64,000 nt of DNA from Erythrobacter sp. KY5 (GCF_003264115.1 NZ_CP021912.1:868001-932000); one strand, 5' to 3'. Numbered from the stretch's first letter, positions 27,674-37,957 are shown. A program made the numbers and translations. Notes: a model not told the origin generated them from the letters alone.

Positions 27674-30304
27674 ATGCGCGAACTGATGGACAAGATTCTG
27701 GTGAACGTGACGGTACTGCTTGCCGCGTTTGCAATCGCTCCGATGGCTCATGCTCAGTCTTTTCTGGACGCCCAATTCGATCCGGACATTCCCACTCTTA
27801 CCCAGACCGTCGGGCACACGCCGGGAGATCGCATCACTTCGCCAGCGGAGGCGGATCGTTATCTGCGCGCGCTTGCCGAAGCTGCCCCGGATCGCGTCAG
27901 GATGGTCCAATACGCAACCAGCTGGGAGGGGCGTCCGCTACACTATCTGATCATCACCTCGCGTGAGAATATGGCCCGCATCGATTCCATTCAGTCGGAT
28001 CTTGCGACTATAGCTGCAGGCCGCCCCGGCAACGGCGATGCGCTTCCCGTGACCTGGCTCACCTATGGCGTACACGGAAACGAGATATCATCGACCGATG
28101 CAGCGCTCATGACCGCCTATCACTTGCTCGCAGCACAAAGCGATGCACGCGTCGACGCAATCCTTTCAAAAACAATTGTCGCCATTGACGCGATGCAGAA
28201 CCCAGATGGACGCGCGCGTTTCGTGAACCACTTTCGCGGCGCGACGGGAATCGTTCCGGCTGGTGACCGACAGGCGGCAGAACACGACGAGACGTGGCCC
28301 AGCGGGCGGGTCAACCACTACATGTTCGACCTTAACCGCGATTGGTTCACTCTCAGCCAGCCAGAGACGCGCGGCAAGGTAGCGGCGATCCGCGCCTGGA
28401 ACCCGGTGGTGGTCGTCGACCTGCACGAAATGAGCGGAGATTCGACCTACTTCTTTTCGCCAGCAGCCGAACCGATCAATCCGAACATCACAGACGCTCA
28501 GCGTCGTGCGTATGCGATTATCGGCCGCAACAATGCGTCCTACTTCGATGCGATGGGCGAGCCTTATTACACGCGCGAAATCTTCGATCTCTTCTACCCC
28601 GGATATGGCGACACATGGAACAGCCATCAGGGCGCCATCGGGAGCACTTACGAACAGGCATCGTCTCGCGGCCTCCTGTGGGAGCGCCCGGATGGAAGCG
28701 AGCTCACTTATGGCCACACTGTCCGTAATCACTTCATCGCAAGCATCTCCACGGCAGAAGCGGTGGCGCAAAATGCGGACCGGTTCCTCAATGAATTCGC
28801 GGCCTACCGCACTGCCAATGCGGCTGGCAGCGCAGGCCAGGGTTCCTACATCATCGACCTCGCGTCACGGCGATGGAATGCCGAAAGCCTTGGGCGAAGG
28901 CTCGCCGCGCAAGGCATCACGGTTCTGAGGCAATCAGGCTCGACCACTGCGTGCGGTCGATCCTACCCGCAAGGTTATCTGGCTGTGCCGCAGGCGCAGC
29001 CTGCAGCGCGCCTCGTCCGCAGCCTCTTGGACCGCGATACAGAACTCCCACCGCAATTCATTACCGAACAGGAGCGCCGGCGGTCAGAAGACCTGCCGCA
29101 CGAGCTTTACGATGTCACAGCCTGGTCAGTCGGATTGATGTCCGGCGTTGAGGTGAACCTGTGCGGTAATAGGGTGTCTGGCGATCCGCTTGCTGGTGAC
29201 ACGCCCATCGCGCCGCTCTCGCAAGGTGCGGGCAATTTCGCAATCGCGGTTCCATGGACGGATAGCGGCCAGGCGCGGCTCGTGACCCTCGCATTGCGCG
29301 AGGGTCTCAAAGCCCGCACCACCGACGAAGCTTTCACTCAGAACGGACGCACCTATCCGCGCGGTACGGTGATCTTTCCGACCGGACCCAACACGGCAGA
29401 ACAAATGGCCCGGCTGACGAACCTCGCGGGTGAGATTGGCGCACATACCGTTTCGCTGGAAAGCAGCTGGGTCGACGATGGTCCCAATCTCGGCAGCGAA
29501 GCTTTCGTCGATCTCACCTTGCCCAAGGTCGCCATGGCTTGGGATGAGGGTATCTCGCAATTGAGCGCTGGCGCGATGCGTTATGTGCTCGAACAGCGGC
29601 TTGGGCTACCGGTCGTTCCTATTCGCACAAATCGCTTCGGACGAGCCGATCTTTCGGACTACGATGTCGTTCTGATCCCCGATGGTTCGCCAGCGAGCGA
29701 CCTTGGTGATCGCGGGCTGTCAACTTTGCGGGAATTTGTGGAGCGAGGCGGCGTTCTGGTTGCAGTCGGGGGCAGCATCGGCAGCATTTCAGGGAGTGAC
29801 AATCCCCTGCTCGCAGTGAAGCGCGAGGCTGCTCTTGGCCTGTCAGCCGAAGGCAAGAAGGGCACAGAAGGGGCGCTCGCCAAGGCTCTGGAGTTCGACA
29901 GCGAGCAGGAGTACCGCGAAGCCATCGCCGATCAGCAGGCCCTGCCCGACACACTGCCGGGTGCTTTGCTCAACACGGTTGCTGACCAGGAAAACTTCCT
30001 CTCGGCCGGCTATGATGAAGGTGCCGTGGTCCTCGCCAGTGGTTCGCAGATTTTCACTCCGCTCGACCGCTCGCAAGGGTCCAACGTTCTGCGCTTTGCG
30101 GCGTCGGAAGACCTGATCGCAAGCGGCTATGTCTGGGACGAAAATCGTCGTCAGCTGGCCTTTAAGCCTTACCTCCTTGCACAGTCTACCGGACGCGGAA
30201 TGACGATCGGATTTGCGCATGATCCATCGACCCGCGCTTATCTGGACGGGCTCGACCTGCTTATCGCAAACGCGGTGCTCATTGCGCCTTCGCGCGCACG
30301 CTGA
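27674..30304 (+). CDS. Secreted M14-family zinc carboxypeptidase
   Basis: An 876-aa protein with a signal peptide ending MAHAQ at residues 24-28; an in-frame ATG at 27686 (MDKILVNV) may be the real start. The zinc site has H134 and E137 (GVHGNEIS) and H251 (VDLHEMSG). NPDGR (177-181) and the DLNRDW motif (219-224) bind the substrate carboxylate. The catalytic Glu is probably in GAIGSTYEQAS. A long C-terminal region with a class-I glutamine-amidotransferase-like stretch (LSDYDVVLIPDGSPASDLGD) follows, as in other large bacterial M14 enzymes. It trims peptides in the periplasm or outside, next to a receptor and an aminopeptidase fusion. Confidence 0.88.
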   Translation: MRELMDKILVNVTVLLAAFAIAPMAHAQSFLDAQFDPDIPTLTQTVGHTPGDRITSPAEADRYLRALAEAAPDRVRMVQYATSWEGRPLHYLIITSRENMARIDSIQSDLATIAAGRPGNGDALPVTWLTYGVHGNEISSTDAALMTAYHLLAAQSDARVDAILSKTIVAIDAMQNPDGRARFVNHFRGATGIVPAGDRQAAEHDETWPSGRVNHYMFDLNRDWFTLSQPETRGKVAAIRAWNPVVVVDLHEMSGDSTYFFSPAAEPINPNITDAQRRAYAIIGRNNASYFDAMGEPYYTREIFDLFYPGYGDTWNSHQGAIGSTYEQASSRGLLWERPDGSELTYGHTVRNHFIASISTAEAVAQNADRFLNEFAAYRTANAAGSAGQGSYIIDLASRRWNAESLGRRLAAQGITVLRQSGSTTACGRSYPQGYLAVPQAQPAARLVRSLLDRDTELPPQFITEQERRRSEDLPHELYDVTAWSVGLMSGVEVNLCGNRVSGDPLAGDTPIAPLSQGAGNFAIAVPWTDSGQARLVTLALREGLKARTTDEAFTQNGRTYPRGTVIFPTGPNTAEQMARLTNLAGEIGAHTVSLESSWVDDGPNLGSEAFVDLTLPKVAMAWDEGISQLSAGAMRYVLEQRLGLPVVPIRTNRFGRADLSDYDVVLIPDGSPASDLGDRGLSTLREFVERGGVLVAVGGSIGSISGSDNPLLAVKREAALGLSAEGKKGTEGALAKALEFDSEQEYREAIADQQALPDTLPGALLNTVADQENFLSAGYDEGAVVLASGSQIFTPLDRSQGSNVLRFAASEDLIASGYVWDENRRQLAFKPYLLAQSTGRGMTIGFAHDPSTRAYLDGLDLLIANAVLIAPSRAR

Positions 30305-30436
30305 GGCAGCTTTTGCACGCCGATTGGGGCTGTCGCTCGTCGACAGGGGATAGCCGTTGGCAGACAGCGGTCGGCGAGGGCGCTTTACACAGGTAACACA
30401 CCTCCCTACCTTCCTGCCCAACGGAGGGATCATTAC

Positions 30437-31336
30437 ATGCTTGAACTGCAGAACGTCAGCCACGTCTATTCCAACGGCGTGCGCGCCCTTGATGACGTGT
30501 CTTTGACTATTCCCAAGGGCATGTTCGGTCTCCTCGGGCCCAATGGCGCAGGCAAATCCACCCTGATGCGCACCGTCTCGACGCTGCAAACCCCAACTTC
30601 GGGCAAGATCACCTTTGACGGTATCGACATTCTTGCAGAGCCGGAATCGCTGAGGAAGCGGCTGGGCTATCTGCCGCAGGATTTCGGCGTCTATCCGCGT
30701 GTCTCAGCATATGACATGCTCGACCACATGGCTGTCCTGAAAGGCATTTCCTCACGCAGTGCTCGCAAGGAAACGGTCGAAACGCTTCTTGCACAAGTGA
30801 ACCTCTGGGATGTGCGCAAGAAAGCCATCGCTGGCTTTTCGGGGGGTATGCGTCAGCGCTTCGGCATTGCGCAGGCCCTGATCGGCAATCCCGACCTGAT
30901 CATTGTCGATGAACCTACGGCAGGTCTTGATCCAGAAGAGCGCAACCGTTTCCTGAACTTGCTGGCTGAAATCGGGGAAAATGTGGTCGTGATCCTGTCG
31001 ACGCATATCGTGGAAGACGTAGCTGACCTGTGTCCGTCAATGGCGGTGCTGGTGAACGGCCAGATCAAGCTCGAAGGCGCGCCCAAGGACCTGATCGACA
31101 AGGCGCGAGGCACGATCTGGGCGAAGACTATCGAACGCAGCGAACTCGATGCCTATCGCAACATGTACGAGGTGATCTCGACCCGCTTGTTCGCTGGTCG
31201 CACCATTATTCACATACTGTGCGATCACGATCCGGGTGACGGCTTTGCGTCGGTCGATGGTGGTCTTGAAGACGTCTATTTCTCCACCCTTGCCTCTTCT
31301 CGGCGAAATCAAGCTGCCGAAACAGTAGCCGCTTGA
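30437..31336 (+). CDS. ABC transporter ATP-binding protein
   Basis: A 299-aa ATPase with Walker A GPNGAGKSTLM, the Q-loop in YLPQDFGVYPRVSAYDML, signature FSGGMRQRFGIAQAL, Walker B LIIVDEPTAGLDP and the switch His in ILSTHIVEDV. An extra C-terminal part of about 80 residues follows the ATPase domain. A ribosome-binding site GGAGGG lies 8 nt before the ATG. The next gene, a permease-peptidase fusion, starts 23 nt later, so the two form a transporter pair. Confidence 0.93.
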   Translation: MLELQNVSHVYSNGVRALDDVSLTIPKGMFGLLGPNGAGKSTLMRTVSTLQTPTSGKITFDGIDILAEPESLRKRLGYLPQDFGVYPRVSAYDMLDHMAVLKGISSRSARKETVETLLAQVNLWDVRKKAIAGFSGGMRQRFGIAQALIGNPDLIIVDEPTAGLDPEERNRFLNLLAEIGENVVVILSTHIVEDVADLCPSMAVLVNGQIKLEGAPKDLIDKARGTIWAKTIERSELDAYRNMYEVISTRLFAGRTIIHILCDHDPGDGFASVDGGLEDVYFSTLASSRRNQAAETVAA

Positions 31337-31359
31337 GCGCGCAGGAGGGGAGAGACAAA

Positions 31360-34300
31360 ATGTTCGCATCAATCGCGCTTTTTGAGCTGCGTTACCAACT
31401 GCGCAACCCTGTGTTCTGGGTCGCGCTGATCATCTTCTTTCTGCTGACCTTTGGCGCGACAGCGTCGGAAAACATCCAGATTGGCAGCGGTGGCAATGTG
31501 AATGTGAACAGTCCGTTCGCGATCCTGCAAACGCAGCTGGTGCTGACGCTGTTCTACATGTTCGTCACCACCGCATTCGTCGCGAACGTTGTGGTGCGTG
31601 ACGATGAATGCGGGTTCGGGCCAATGGTCCGGTCTACGCAGGTTACGCGCTTCGCTTACCTGATCGGTCGTTTCACGGGCGCTGCGCTTGCCGCTTTGCT
31701 CGCCTTTACGGTTGTGCCTTTTGCAGTGTTCTTCGGCTCCCTGATGCCATGGATCGACCCTGAGACGATCGGCCCCAACAGGTTCGCCGATTATGCCGTC
31801 AGCTACGCCCTTTTTGCAGCGCCCACCGTTCTTTTGTTGAGCGCGATATTCTTCGCCGTCGCCACGATCACGCGTTCGATGATCTATTCATACGTCGCCG
31901 TGGTTGCGTTTCTCGTAGCTTACGTGAGCTTCAACGTCGTCGTTGGAGGAGAGCCCGAGTACCGCGATTTCGCAGCGCTGGTCGACCCGCTCGGCTTTAG
32001 CGCGGTCGCGAACGAAACCCGATACTGGACGGCGGCAGAACTCAATACAGAGTTGCCTGAATTCACCGGGGCGGTTTTGATCAATCGCGTCATGGTTATC
32101 GTGGCTGCTGCGCTGGCGCTGGTCGTAGCATTCTGGCGCTTCAGTTTTGCCGAGAAGGGCATCTCTGCCCGCAAGGCCAATCGGATGGAGAAGAAGGCAC
32201 AGAAGCTTGCCCGTACGCAGCCGATTACGGTCGATACCCTTCCCGCGACCGAACCTGAAAAGGCCGGACTTGCGCGTTTGATCAAGACGACGAAGTTCGA
32301 GATGGGTCAGGTGTTACGCAGTCCCGCCTTCGCGGTTCTGATGCTTATCGGCCTCTTCAACTCAGTAACAGCGCTGGCCTTCGGCAACGAGATTTACGGG
32401 ACGCCGCCCGTACCAGCGACATTTTCTCTCATACCAATCCTTGCCGGCACATTCGGGATCATCCCTGTCATCATCGCGATCTATTACGGGGGTGAGCTTG
32501 TCTGGCGTGACCGCGATCGCAAATTTCACGAGGTGATCGACAGCACTTCGCTTCCCGGCTGGGCTTACATGATACCCAAGACCATTGCGGTCACATTCGT
32601 CCTGCTCTCGACTTTGCTCATCTCAGTCGCCGCTGCCATGGTGATCCAGGCAATTCGGGGTTACTTCAATTTCGAGATCGACAAGTACCTCATGTGGTAC
32701 ATTCTGCCTGGTACCATCGATATGGTGCTCATCGCGATCCTGTCGGTCTTCGTTCAGGCATTGAGCCCCAACAAGTTTGTCGGGTGGGGCATCATGGTGC
32801 TCTATCTGGTTGGCTCGATCACGCTTGGCAATCTGGGCTATGATCACCCGCTGATCCTGTACGGCACCACTGGCTTTAGCCCGGTCTCTGACATGAACGG
32901 TGATGCCGTCGCCGGCGCTCTAGGGTGGTGGCTGCGCCTTTATTGGGGCGGTGTAGCGCTGTTGCTCGCTGTGCTGGCTCACCTTCTCTGGAGACGCGGG
33001 ACTGAAACGAAGCTTGCCCCGCGCATGAAGCAATTGCCGCGGCGATTTGCCTCGGGCGCTGGGGCGCTTGGCGTTGCCGGCATTCTTGTCTCAGTCGGGA
33101 CCGGCGCGTTCCTTTTCAACCAGATGAATGTGCAGAACACCTACCGCAATCAGGACGCACAAGAGGCGCTGCTTGCAGAATACGAGAAGAAGTACCTTCA
33201 GTACCAGACGCTCGCCGCACCTTCGCTCACCGACGTTACCCTGGATGTCGAAATCTTTCCCGAGGAACGCCGACTTGAGGTCAGTGGAAGTTACGCCATC
33301 GTCAATGACACCGGTGCCCCGGTCGAAATGCTGCATGTCCGCTTGATCGACCCCGATACCAAGCTTCTCGAGGTCGAAATTCCCGGTGCGACGCTGGTCG
33401 AGAAAGATGAACTCTACCAGCACCGGATCTATCGTTTCGATGAGCCGATGCCGGTGGATGCTACAGGCACGCTGACCTTCAAGAGCCGCCGAGCACACGA
33501 TGCACTCACGACGACCGGCTACGGAACGCGGCTTGTCGAGAACGGCACGTTCCTAAACAACATTGAGTTCGCGCCCCAGCTCGGAATGGACCGCAGTGGC
33601 TTGCTACAGGATCGTGCCACCCGCCGCCGCTATGGTCTGGAGCCCGAGCTTCGGCCCGCAAAACTCGGCGATGAAGCTGCTCTCGATCGCAATTATGCCG
33701 GCAATGTCGACTGGGTGAAATCTGATATCACGATCACGACCAGTGCTGACCAGGTGCCGATCGCGCCGGGTTCGCGGGTGTCCGACGTTACTGAGGGCGA
33801 TCGGCGCACTGCCCGGTTCCGGTCCACCAATCCCATACTGGGCCTCTTCTCGATCCAGTCAGCCGACTACGAAATCGCGACGCGAGAAGCGGATGGGGTT
33901 GAGCTTCAGGTCTATTATGATGCTCAGCACCCCTACAATGTTGAGCGAATGCTAGACGCGATGGACCGTTCGCTCGCCTATTACCGGGCGAACTTTGGGC
34001 CTTATCAGTTCGATCATGCACGCATTATCGAGTTTCCCGGCTATGCGACTTTTGCGCAGGCATTCGCTGGCACCATGCCTTATTCTGAGAGTATAGGCTT
34101 CCTCGCCAATCTCGGCGATCCGGGCGAAATCGACTACGTCACGTATATCACGGCGCACGAAGTTGCTCACCAGTATTGGGCCCACCAGCTGATCAGTGCC
34201 GATATGCAGGGCAGCACAGTCATGGTCGAAACACTCGCGCAATATTCGGCGCTGATGGTGATGAAAGAGCTTTACGGCCAAGATCAGATGCGCCGCTTCC

Positions 34301-34944
34301 TGAAGTTCGAGCTCGACAACTACCTCAGCGCGCGCGGATCAGAGGCAATCGAGGAGCTGCCCCTCGAAAAGGTCGAAAACCAGGGCTACATCCATTACCG
34401 CAAAGGTTCGGTGGTGATGTACCTGCTGCAGGATCGCTTGGGCGAGGCTCGAGTGAACGAGATGCTCTCTGGCCTGCTCGACCGCTATCGCTTCAAGGCG
34501 CAGCCTTATGCATCCTCTACCGATCTTGTCGATGGCTTTTATTCCCTGGCACGCACCCAGGAAGAACGCGATCTCGTCCGCGACCTACTGCAAAGAATTA
34601 CCGTGTATGACTTGAAAGCTGAAAATGCAGTTGTCCGCGAGCTCGACGATGGACGGTATGAAACCACGCTGACCGTCGCAGCTGCCAAGCTTTATGCCGA
34701 TGGCGAGGGCACCGAGACCGAGGCCGATCTCAAAGATCAGATCGAAATCGGGCTTTTTACCGAAAGGCCTGGCGGGGGTGAGTTTGCCGCTGAAAACGTG
34801 ATTCTGCTCGAACGTCGCCCCGTGGAGTCGGGCGAGCAGGAGATCACGGTCGTGACGGACCGCCGCCCGGCCTTCGTCGGGATCGACCCTTATAACAAAT
34901 ACGTCGATCGCAATTCGGACGACAACCTGATCGCGCCAAGCTGA
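31360..34944 (+). CDS. ABC transporter permease fused to an M1-family aminopeptidase
   Basis: 1194 aa, start MFASIALFELRYQLRN at 31360 after GGAGGGGAG; a TTG 27 nt earlier is less likely. Residues about 1-600 hold roughly a dozen membrane helices in two ABC-2-like permease blocks (separated by a cytoplasmic stretch with KANRMEKKAQK). From about residue 640 the M1 domain begins. The zinc site is H933-E934-x-x-H937 (AHEVAHQYW), with Glu957 as the third ligand candidate. The GAMEN-like exopeptidase loop is not clear. The peptidase probably faces the periplasm. The role may be export or processing of peptides. The pair with the preceding ATPase and the nearby M14 enzyme suggests peptide handling. 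Confidence 0.87.
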   Translation: MFASIALFELRYQLRNPVFWVALIIFFLLTFGATASENIQIGSGGNVNVNSPFAILQTQLVLTLFYMFVTTAFVANVVVRDDECGFGPMVRSTQVTRFAYLIGRFTGAALAALLAFTVVPFAVFFGSLMPWIDPETIGPNRFADYAVSYALFAAPTVLLLSAIFFAVATITRSMIYSYVAVVAFLVAYVSFNVVVGGEPEYRDFAALVDPLGFSAVANETRYWTAAELNTELPEFTGAVLINRVMVIVAAALALVVAFWRFSFAEKGISARKANRMEKKAQKLARTQPITVDTLPATEPEKAGLARLIKTTKFEMGQVLRSPAFAVLMLIGLFNSVTALAFGNEIYGTPPVPATFSLIPILAGTFGIIPVIIAIYYGGELVWRDRDRKFHEVIDSTSLPGWAYMIPKTIAVTFVLLSTLLISVAAAMVIQAIRGYFNFEIDKYLMWYILPGTIDMVLIAILSVFVQALSPNKFVGWGIMVLYLVGSITLGNLGYDHPLILYGTTGFSPVSDMNGDAVAGALGWWLRLYWGGVALLLAVLAHLLWRRGTETKLAPRMKQLPRRFASGAGALGVAGILVSVGTGAFLFNQMNVQNTYRNQDAQEALLAEYEKKYLQYQTLAAPSLTDVTLDVEIFPEERRLEVSGSYAIVNDTGAPVEMLHVRLIDPDTKLLEVEIPGATLVEKDELYQHRIYRFDEPMPVDATGTLTFKSRRAHDALTTTGYGTRLVENGTFLNNIEFAPQLGMDRSGLLQDRATRRRYGLEPELRPAKLGDEAALDRNYAGNVDWVKSDITITTSADQVPIAPGSRVSDVTEGDRRTARFRSTNPILGLFSIQSADYEIATREADGVELQVYYDAQHPYNVERMLDAMDRSLAYYRANFGPYQFDHARIIEFPGYATFAQAFAGTMPYSESIGFLANLGDPGEIDYVTYITAHEVAHQYWAHQLISADMQGSTVMVETLAQYSALMVMKELYGQDQMRRFLKFELDNYLSARGSEAIEELPLEKVENQGYIHYRKGSVVMYLLQDRLGEARVNEMLSGLLDRYRFKAQPYASSTDLVDGFYSLARTQEERDLVRDLLQRITVYDLKAENAVVRELDDGRYETTLTVAAAKLYADGEGTETEADLKDQIEIGLFTERPGGGEFAAENVILLERRPVESGEQEITVVTDRRPAFVGIDPYNKYVDRNSDDNLIAPS

Positions 34945-34970
34945 ACCAAGCGCTGGCCGGCTCCATCAGG

Positions 34971-36299
34971 TCACTCGGGTAGGAGGCCCTTGCCTTCGAA
35001 GCGCGCGACTGCGTGCCTGACGACCTTGTCGAGGGCTTCCTCCGAAAAGAAGCCGCCCGGGATCAGGCAGCGCTCAATCAGAACGCGGCGAAAGGCATCG
35101 AACGTTGCTCGGTCAGGAGGCGTTGCTTCGGTCCAGAACCGGTCCAAACCGTTCTGGAAGGTAATGTCGGGAATATCATAGATCGCCTGGCCGAGTGCGA
35201 TGACCGGAACATCCATGTCGAGCGCGAGCGTGCCGCTCGTGCTGTTGATGACGACAACACCCTTCGCCCGCTCTGCCACGGGCACAATGTCGCCGAAGCT
35301 CATATAGTCAACACGGTCGGCAATCCCCAGAAGGGTAGCCATCGACCAAACCTCTTGGCGCCAATCGACAACACCATTGTCAAGCGGGTGCTCCTTGACC
35401 AGCAGCCGCGTGCCTTCTGGCGCATTCTGTGCAAACGACCGCAGCACCATCATTACCGCGTCGGTCATGCTAGCAAAAGGAGAGTGCAGCCTGATCTGCG
35501 CGTCCGATGCCAACTGAAGCGGGAAGAGAAAGTACGGCGTGTCAGAGCCGAGCAGACGCTCCACCACCGCCGCTGAACGCTGCCGTCGCCCTTTGCCTCG
35601 CGCCAGTTTTCGAACCCAACCGATGCCTTCGATGAGCGGATGCCACGGACGGTGGTTCGACCAGTGCGGATAATGCCAGCGGGTCAGAACATCAGCGAAA
35701 TTGTAAACGAGCCCTTCGAGCGCTCGACGTCGGAAGGATGACGGAACCTGCTTGTGTTCGGGGACTGCCGGGAGGCTCGCTGCCGTCTTGCGGTACCATT
35801 CAGGATCGCGTGGAAGTCGCGAATGGCCATTTACCCCGTCCAGTTCAAGCGTGACCCAATCGGGCCGTACATAGCCTTCTTCGAAGACATGAACCGGGAC
35901 ATTGAGCTCGCGGCAGACCTTGGTGGCTGCCATGTGATGGCTCCGACAATCACCGAAAAGCACCACGTCCGTGATTTCGCGCTCTTGAATGATCCGGCGA
36001 AGAGCCTGAGGCCAATTTTCCATCGATTCGCGGTAATCGATGCCGCCAGGAAGCCTCCAGAACAGGCGATCTCCCCCATTGAAATTGACCTTGTAGACCT
36101 TGTGCCCTGAGCGGATCAGTTCCTGTCCTAGGCGCCGGAACAAAGGGCCCATCAGGCCTTGCAACAACAGAACCGTGCGAGGATTTTCGGGGGACGGGAC
36201 CACAGCGCGGCCAAGCTCCGATGGCGCGGCGCCGTTGGCAAGAGCGCGCTTTGCGTTGTCCTGCTTCGCCTCGAAATCCTCTATATTGTGAGAAAACAC
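34971..36299 (-). CDS. kpsS: Capsule polysaccharide linker enzyme, KpsS-like
   Basis: 442 aa with a GTG start at 36299 (MFSHNIEDF) after CAGGGG. Typical KpsS features are VLLLQGLMGPLFRRLGQEL near the N-terminus, YKVNFNGGDRLFW, VHVFEEGYVRPDWVTLE, KEHPLDNGVVDWR and INSTSGTLALDMDVPVIALG. In ABC-type capsule systems KpsS and KpsC build the poly-beta-Kdo linker on lysophosphatidylglycerol at the inner membrane. It lies 6 kb from kpsC, with an IS element, a phosphoglycerol transferase and two lipid-type enzymes in between, which suggests that the locus has been rearranged. Confidence 0.88.
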   Translation of the reverse strand: MFSHNIEDFEAKQDNAKRALANGAAPSELGRAVVPSPENPRTVLLLQGLMGPLFRRLGQELIRSGHKVYKVNFNGGDRLFWRLPGGIDYRESMENWPQALRRIIQEREITDVVLFGDCRSHHMAATKVCRELNVPVHVFEEGYVRPDWVTLELDGVNGHSRLPRDPEWYRKTAASLPAVPEHKQVPSSFRRRALEGLVYNFADVLTRWHYPHWSNHRPWHPLIEGIGWVRKLARGKGRRQRSAAVVERLLGSDTPYFLFPLQLASDAQIRLHSPFASMTDAVMMVLRSFAQNAPEGTRLLVKEHPLDNGVVDWRQEVWSMATLLGIADRVDYMSFGDIVPVAERAKGVVVINSTSGTLALDMDVPVIALGQAIYDIPDITFQNGLDRFWTEATPPDRATFDAFRRVLIERCLIPGGFFSEEALDKVVRHAVARFEGKGLLPE

Positions 36300-36457
36300 T
36301 GAAACTTACCCCTGGATCGCGCCACTTGCTGCGCTGCTCTTAAAGCGAAGCAAAACAATACTCGCAATGAACGAGCGCGGCTTCTATCGCGAATTGCCCT
36401 AGCGCGCGATGCAACCGACTTGAGTTTTTTTTGCGCAGTTGATGAATTGAATTGTCC

Positions 36458-37957
36458 ATGTCCGACCTCATGCCCGCGCTCATTGCGACCTTGATCGGTT
36501 CTGTGTTGATTGATGGATTCGCAAATCCGCGCGCACCATACTTTGCGCGGCGGCTGATAGCGAATTGGTTGATTGCTTCTACCACTCTCGTGCCGTTTGG
36601 AGTTTTTCTTGCGGTGAGCGGAGACCCGATCTTCGCCTCAATCTTCTCTCTGGCGCTGCATCTGCTGGCCGTATTGGCGTCAAACGCCAAGAACCGAATG
36701 CTAGGCGAACCTCTGCTGTTCACAGATCTCGCCCTGATTGGCGCGATGTTTCGGCACCCGCAATTCTACTTCACAGTGCTGACCAAGGGTCAGAAAGCGG
36801 CGGGGCTTATCGCTCTCGCAGTCCTTGCAATCGTGCTGGCATTGCTCGTCCGGCCCGATATCCAGATGGCTGCCTATGGCTCGATGATAGCGGGCGCAGG
36901 CCTTGTTTTCACGGACTTGGGTTTGAGAATTGGAGGGCTGCGAAAGATCGCGCAGACGCCTGATATAGATCGCGATTCTGTCTCTCTTGGACTGGTTCCG
37001 ACAATACTTTTCTACTGGTTGCGATGGCGCAAGGACAACCGCGCCCCCGCGATTGAGAACCCCGGTACAGCTGACAACAGTACATCGAAATCCGATGCCG
37101 AAGAGTTGGATTTGGTCGTTATAGTCCAATGCGAATCCTATGCCGATCCGGTCGAATTGTTCGGGGACGACAAATGGGGGCTTCGGTGGCTTGACGCTTC
37201 GCGCAGGGATGCGGCGCAATGGGGTAACCTCCAAGTAAGCGGCTTCGGAGCCTACACCATGCGAACAGAGTATGGTGTGATCTTTGGCCGCGACGAGGCG
37301 GATCTCGGCTTTCGGTTGTTCGATCCCTATCTGACCGCGCTTGACGACGTTTCTCTTGCGTTGCCCAACAAACTGAGGGGCGAGCGGTGGCACAGCATGT
37401 TCGTGCATCCGCACGATATGCGTTTCTACAATCGGGATCAGATCCTGCCGGCTGCCGGTTTTGACGATCTGGTGGGTGAGGAAAGTTTCGATGCTCCCAC
37501 GCAAGACCAGGGTCGCTATGTTACTGATGCATCCGTTGCCGACAAAATAGTAAAGCTGGCTCAAGAAACAGGCGCTGCCAGCCTGATCTATTCGGTCACG
37601 ATCGAGAACCATGGACCATGGGCGCCCCATGGAGATGCACGTGCCGAGCACATGGTCGAGAATTACGTGAAACTCGTGAGGGCGGGGGACAATATGCTTG
37701 GGCAGTTGCGCAAGGACATCGCTGCTCTTCAGAAGCGAGCCTTGCTGGTGTTCTTCGGAGATCACAGACCAAGCATTCCGGGGGCGAGCGTTCCCGGAGG
37801 TGATCGTCATACGCCCTATGTCATTTTGCGTTTCGATCGTGATGGCCGGATCATGCCGATCAGCAATCAGCGGAAAGATTTGACGCCTGCTCAATTGCAC
37901 GAGGCAATCGTAGCATTCGTCCGCGGCGAGGTCGCGAGCGACGGCAGAGAGAACTAG
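36458..37957 (+). CDS. LTA-synthase-like phosphoglycerol transferase (sulfatase fold)
   Basis: 499 aa from ATG 36458; a TTG 6 nt earlier is also possible. Four or five membrane helices occupy residues about 5-150, with the family motif NAKNRMLGEPLLFTDLAL. A sulfatase/alkaline-phosphatase domain follows: metal-site E226 in VQCESYADP, candidate nucleophile T267 in GAYTMRTEYG, IENHGPW, and the metal site D435-H436 in FFGDHRPS. LtaS/MdoB relatives move phosphoglycerol from phosphatidylglycerol to a glycan. In this capsule locus it may decorate the polymer with phosphoglycerol. Its TAG stop lies inside the CTAG target duplication of the following IS. Confidence 0.85.
   Translation: MSDLMPALIATLIGSVLIDGFANPRAPYFARRLIANWLIASTTLVPFGVFLAVSGDPIFASIFSLALHLLAVLASNAKNRMLGEPLLFTDLALIGAMFRHPQFYFTVLTKGQKAAGLIALAVLAIVLALLVRPDIQMAAYGSMIAGAGLVFTDLGLRIGGLRKIAQTPDIDRDSVSLGLVPTILFYWLRWRKDNRAPAIENPGTADNSTSKSDAEELDLVVIVQCESYADPVELFGDDKWGLRWLDASRRDAAQWGNLQVSGFGAYTMRTEYGVIFGRDEADLGFRLFDPYLTALDDVSLALPNKLRGERWHSMFVHPHDMRFYNRDQILPAAGFDDLVGEESFDAPTQDQGRYVTDASVADKIVKLAQETGAASLIYSVTIENHGPWAPHGDARAEHMVENYVKLVRAGDNMLGQLRKDIAALQKRALLVFFGDHRPSIPGASVPGGDRHTPYVILRFDRDGRIMPISNQRKDLTPAQLHEAIVAFVRGEVASDGREN
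37954..37957. repeat. Left target-site duplication CTAG of the IS element
   Basis: CTAG at 37954-37957, repeated at 38803-38806 on the right of the element. TAG here is the stop codon of the phosphoglycerol transferase. With the alternative 'TA' duplication the element would start one base later. Confidence 0.8.
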
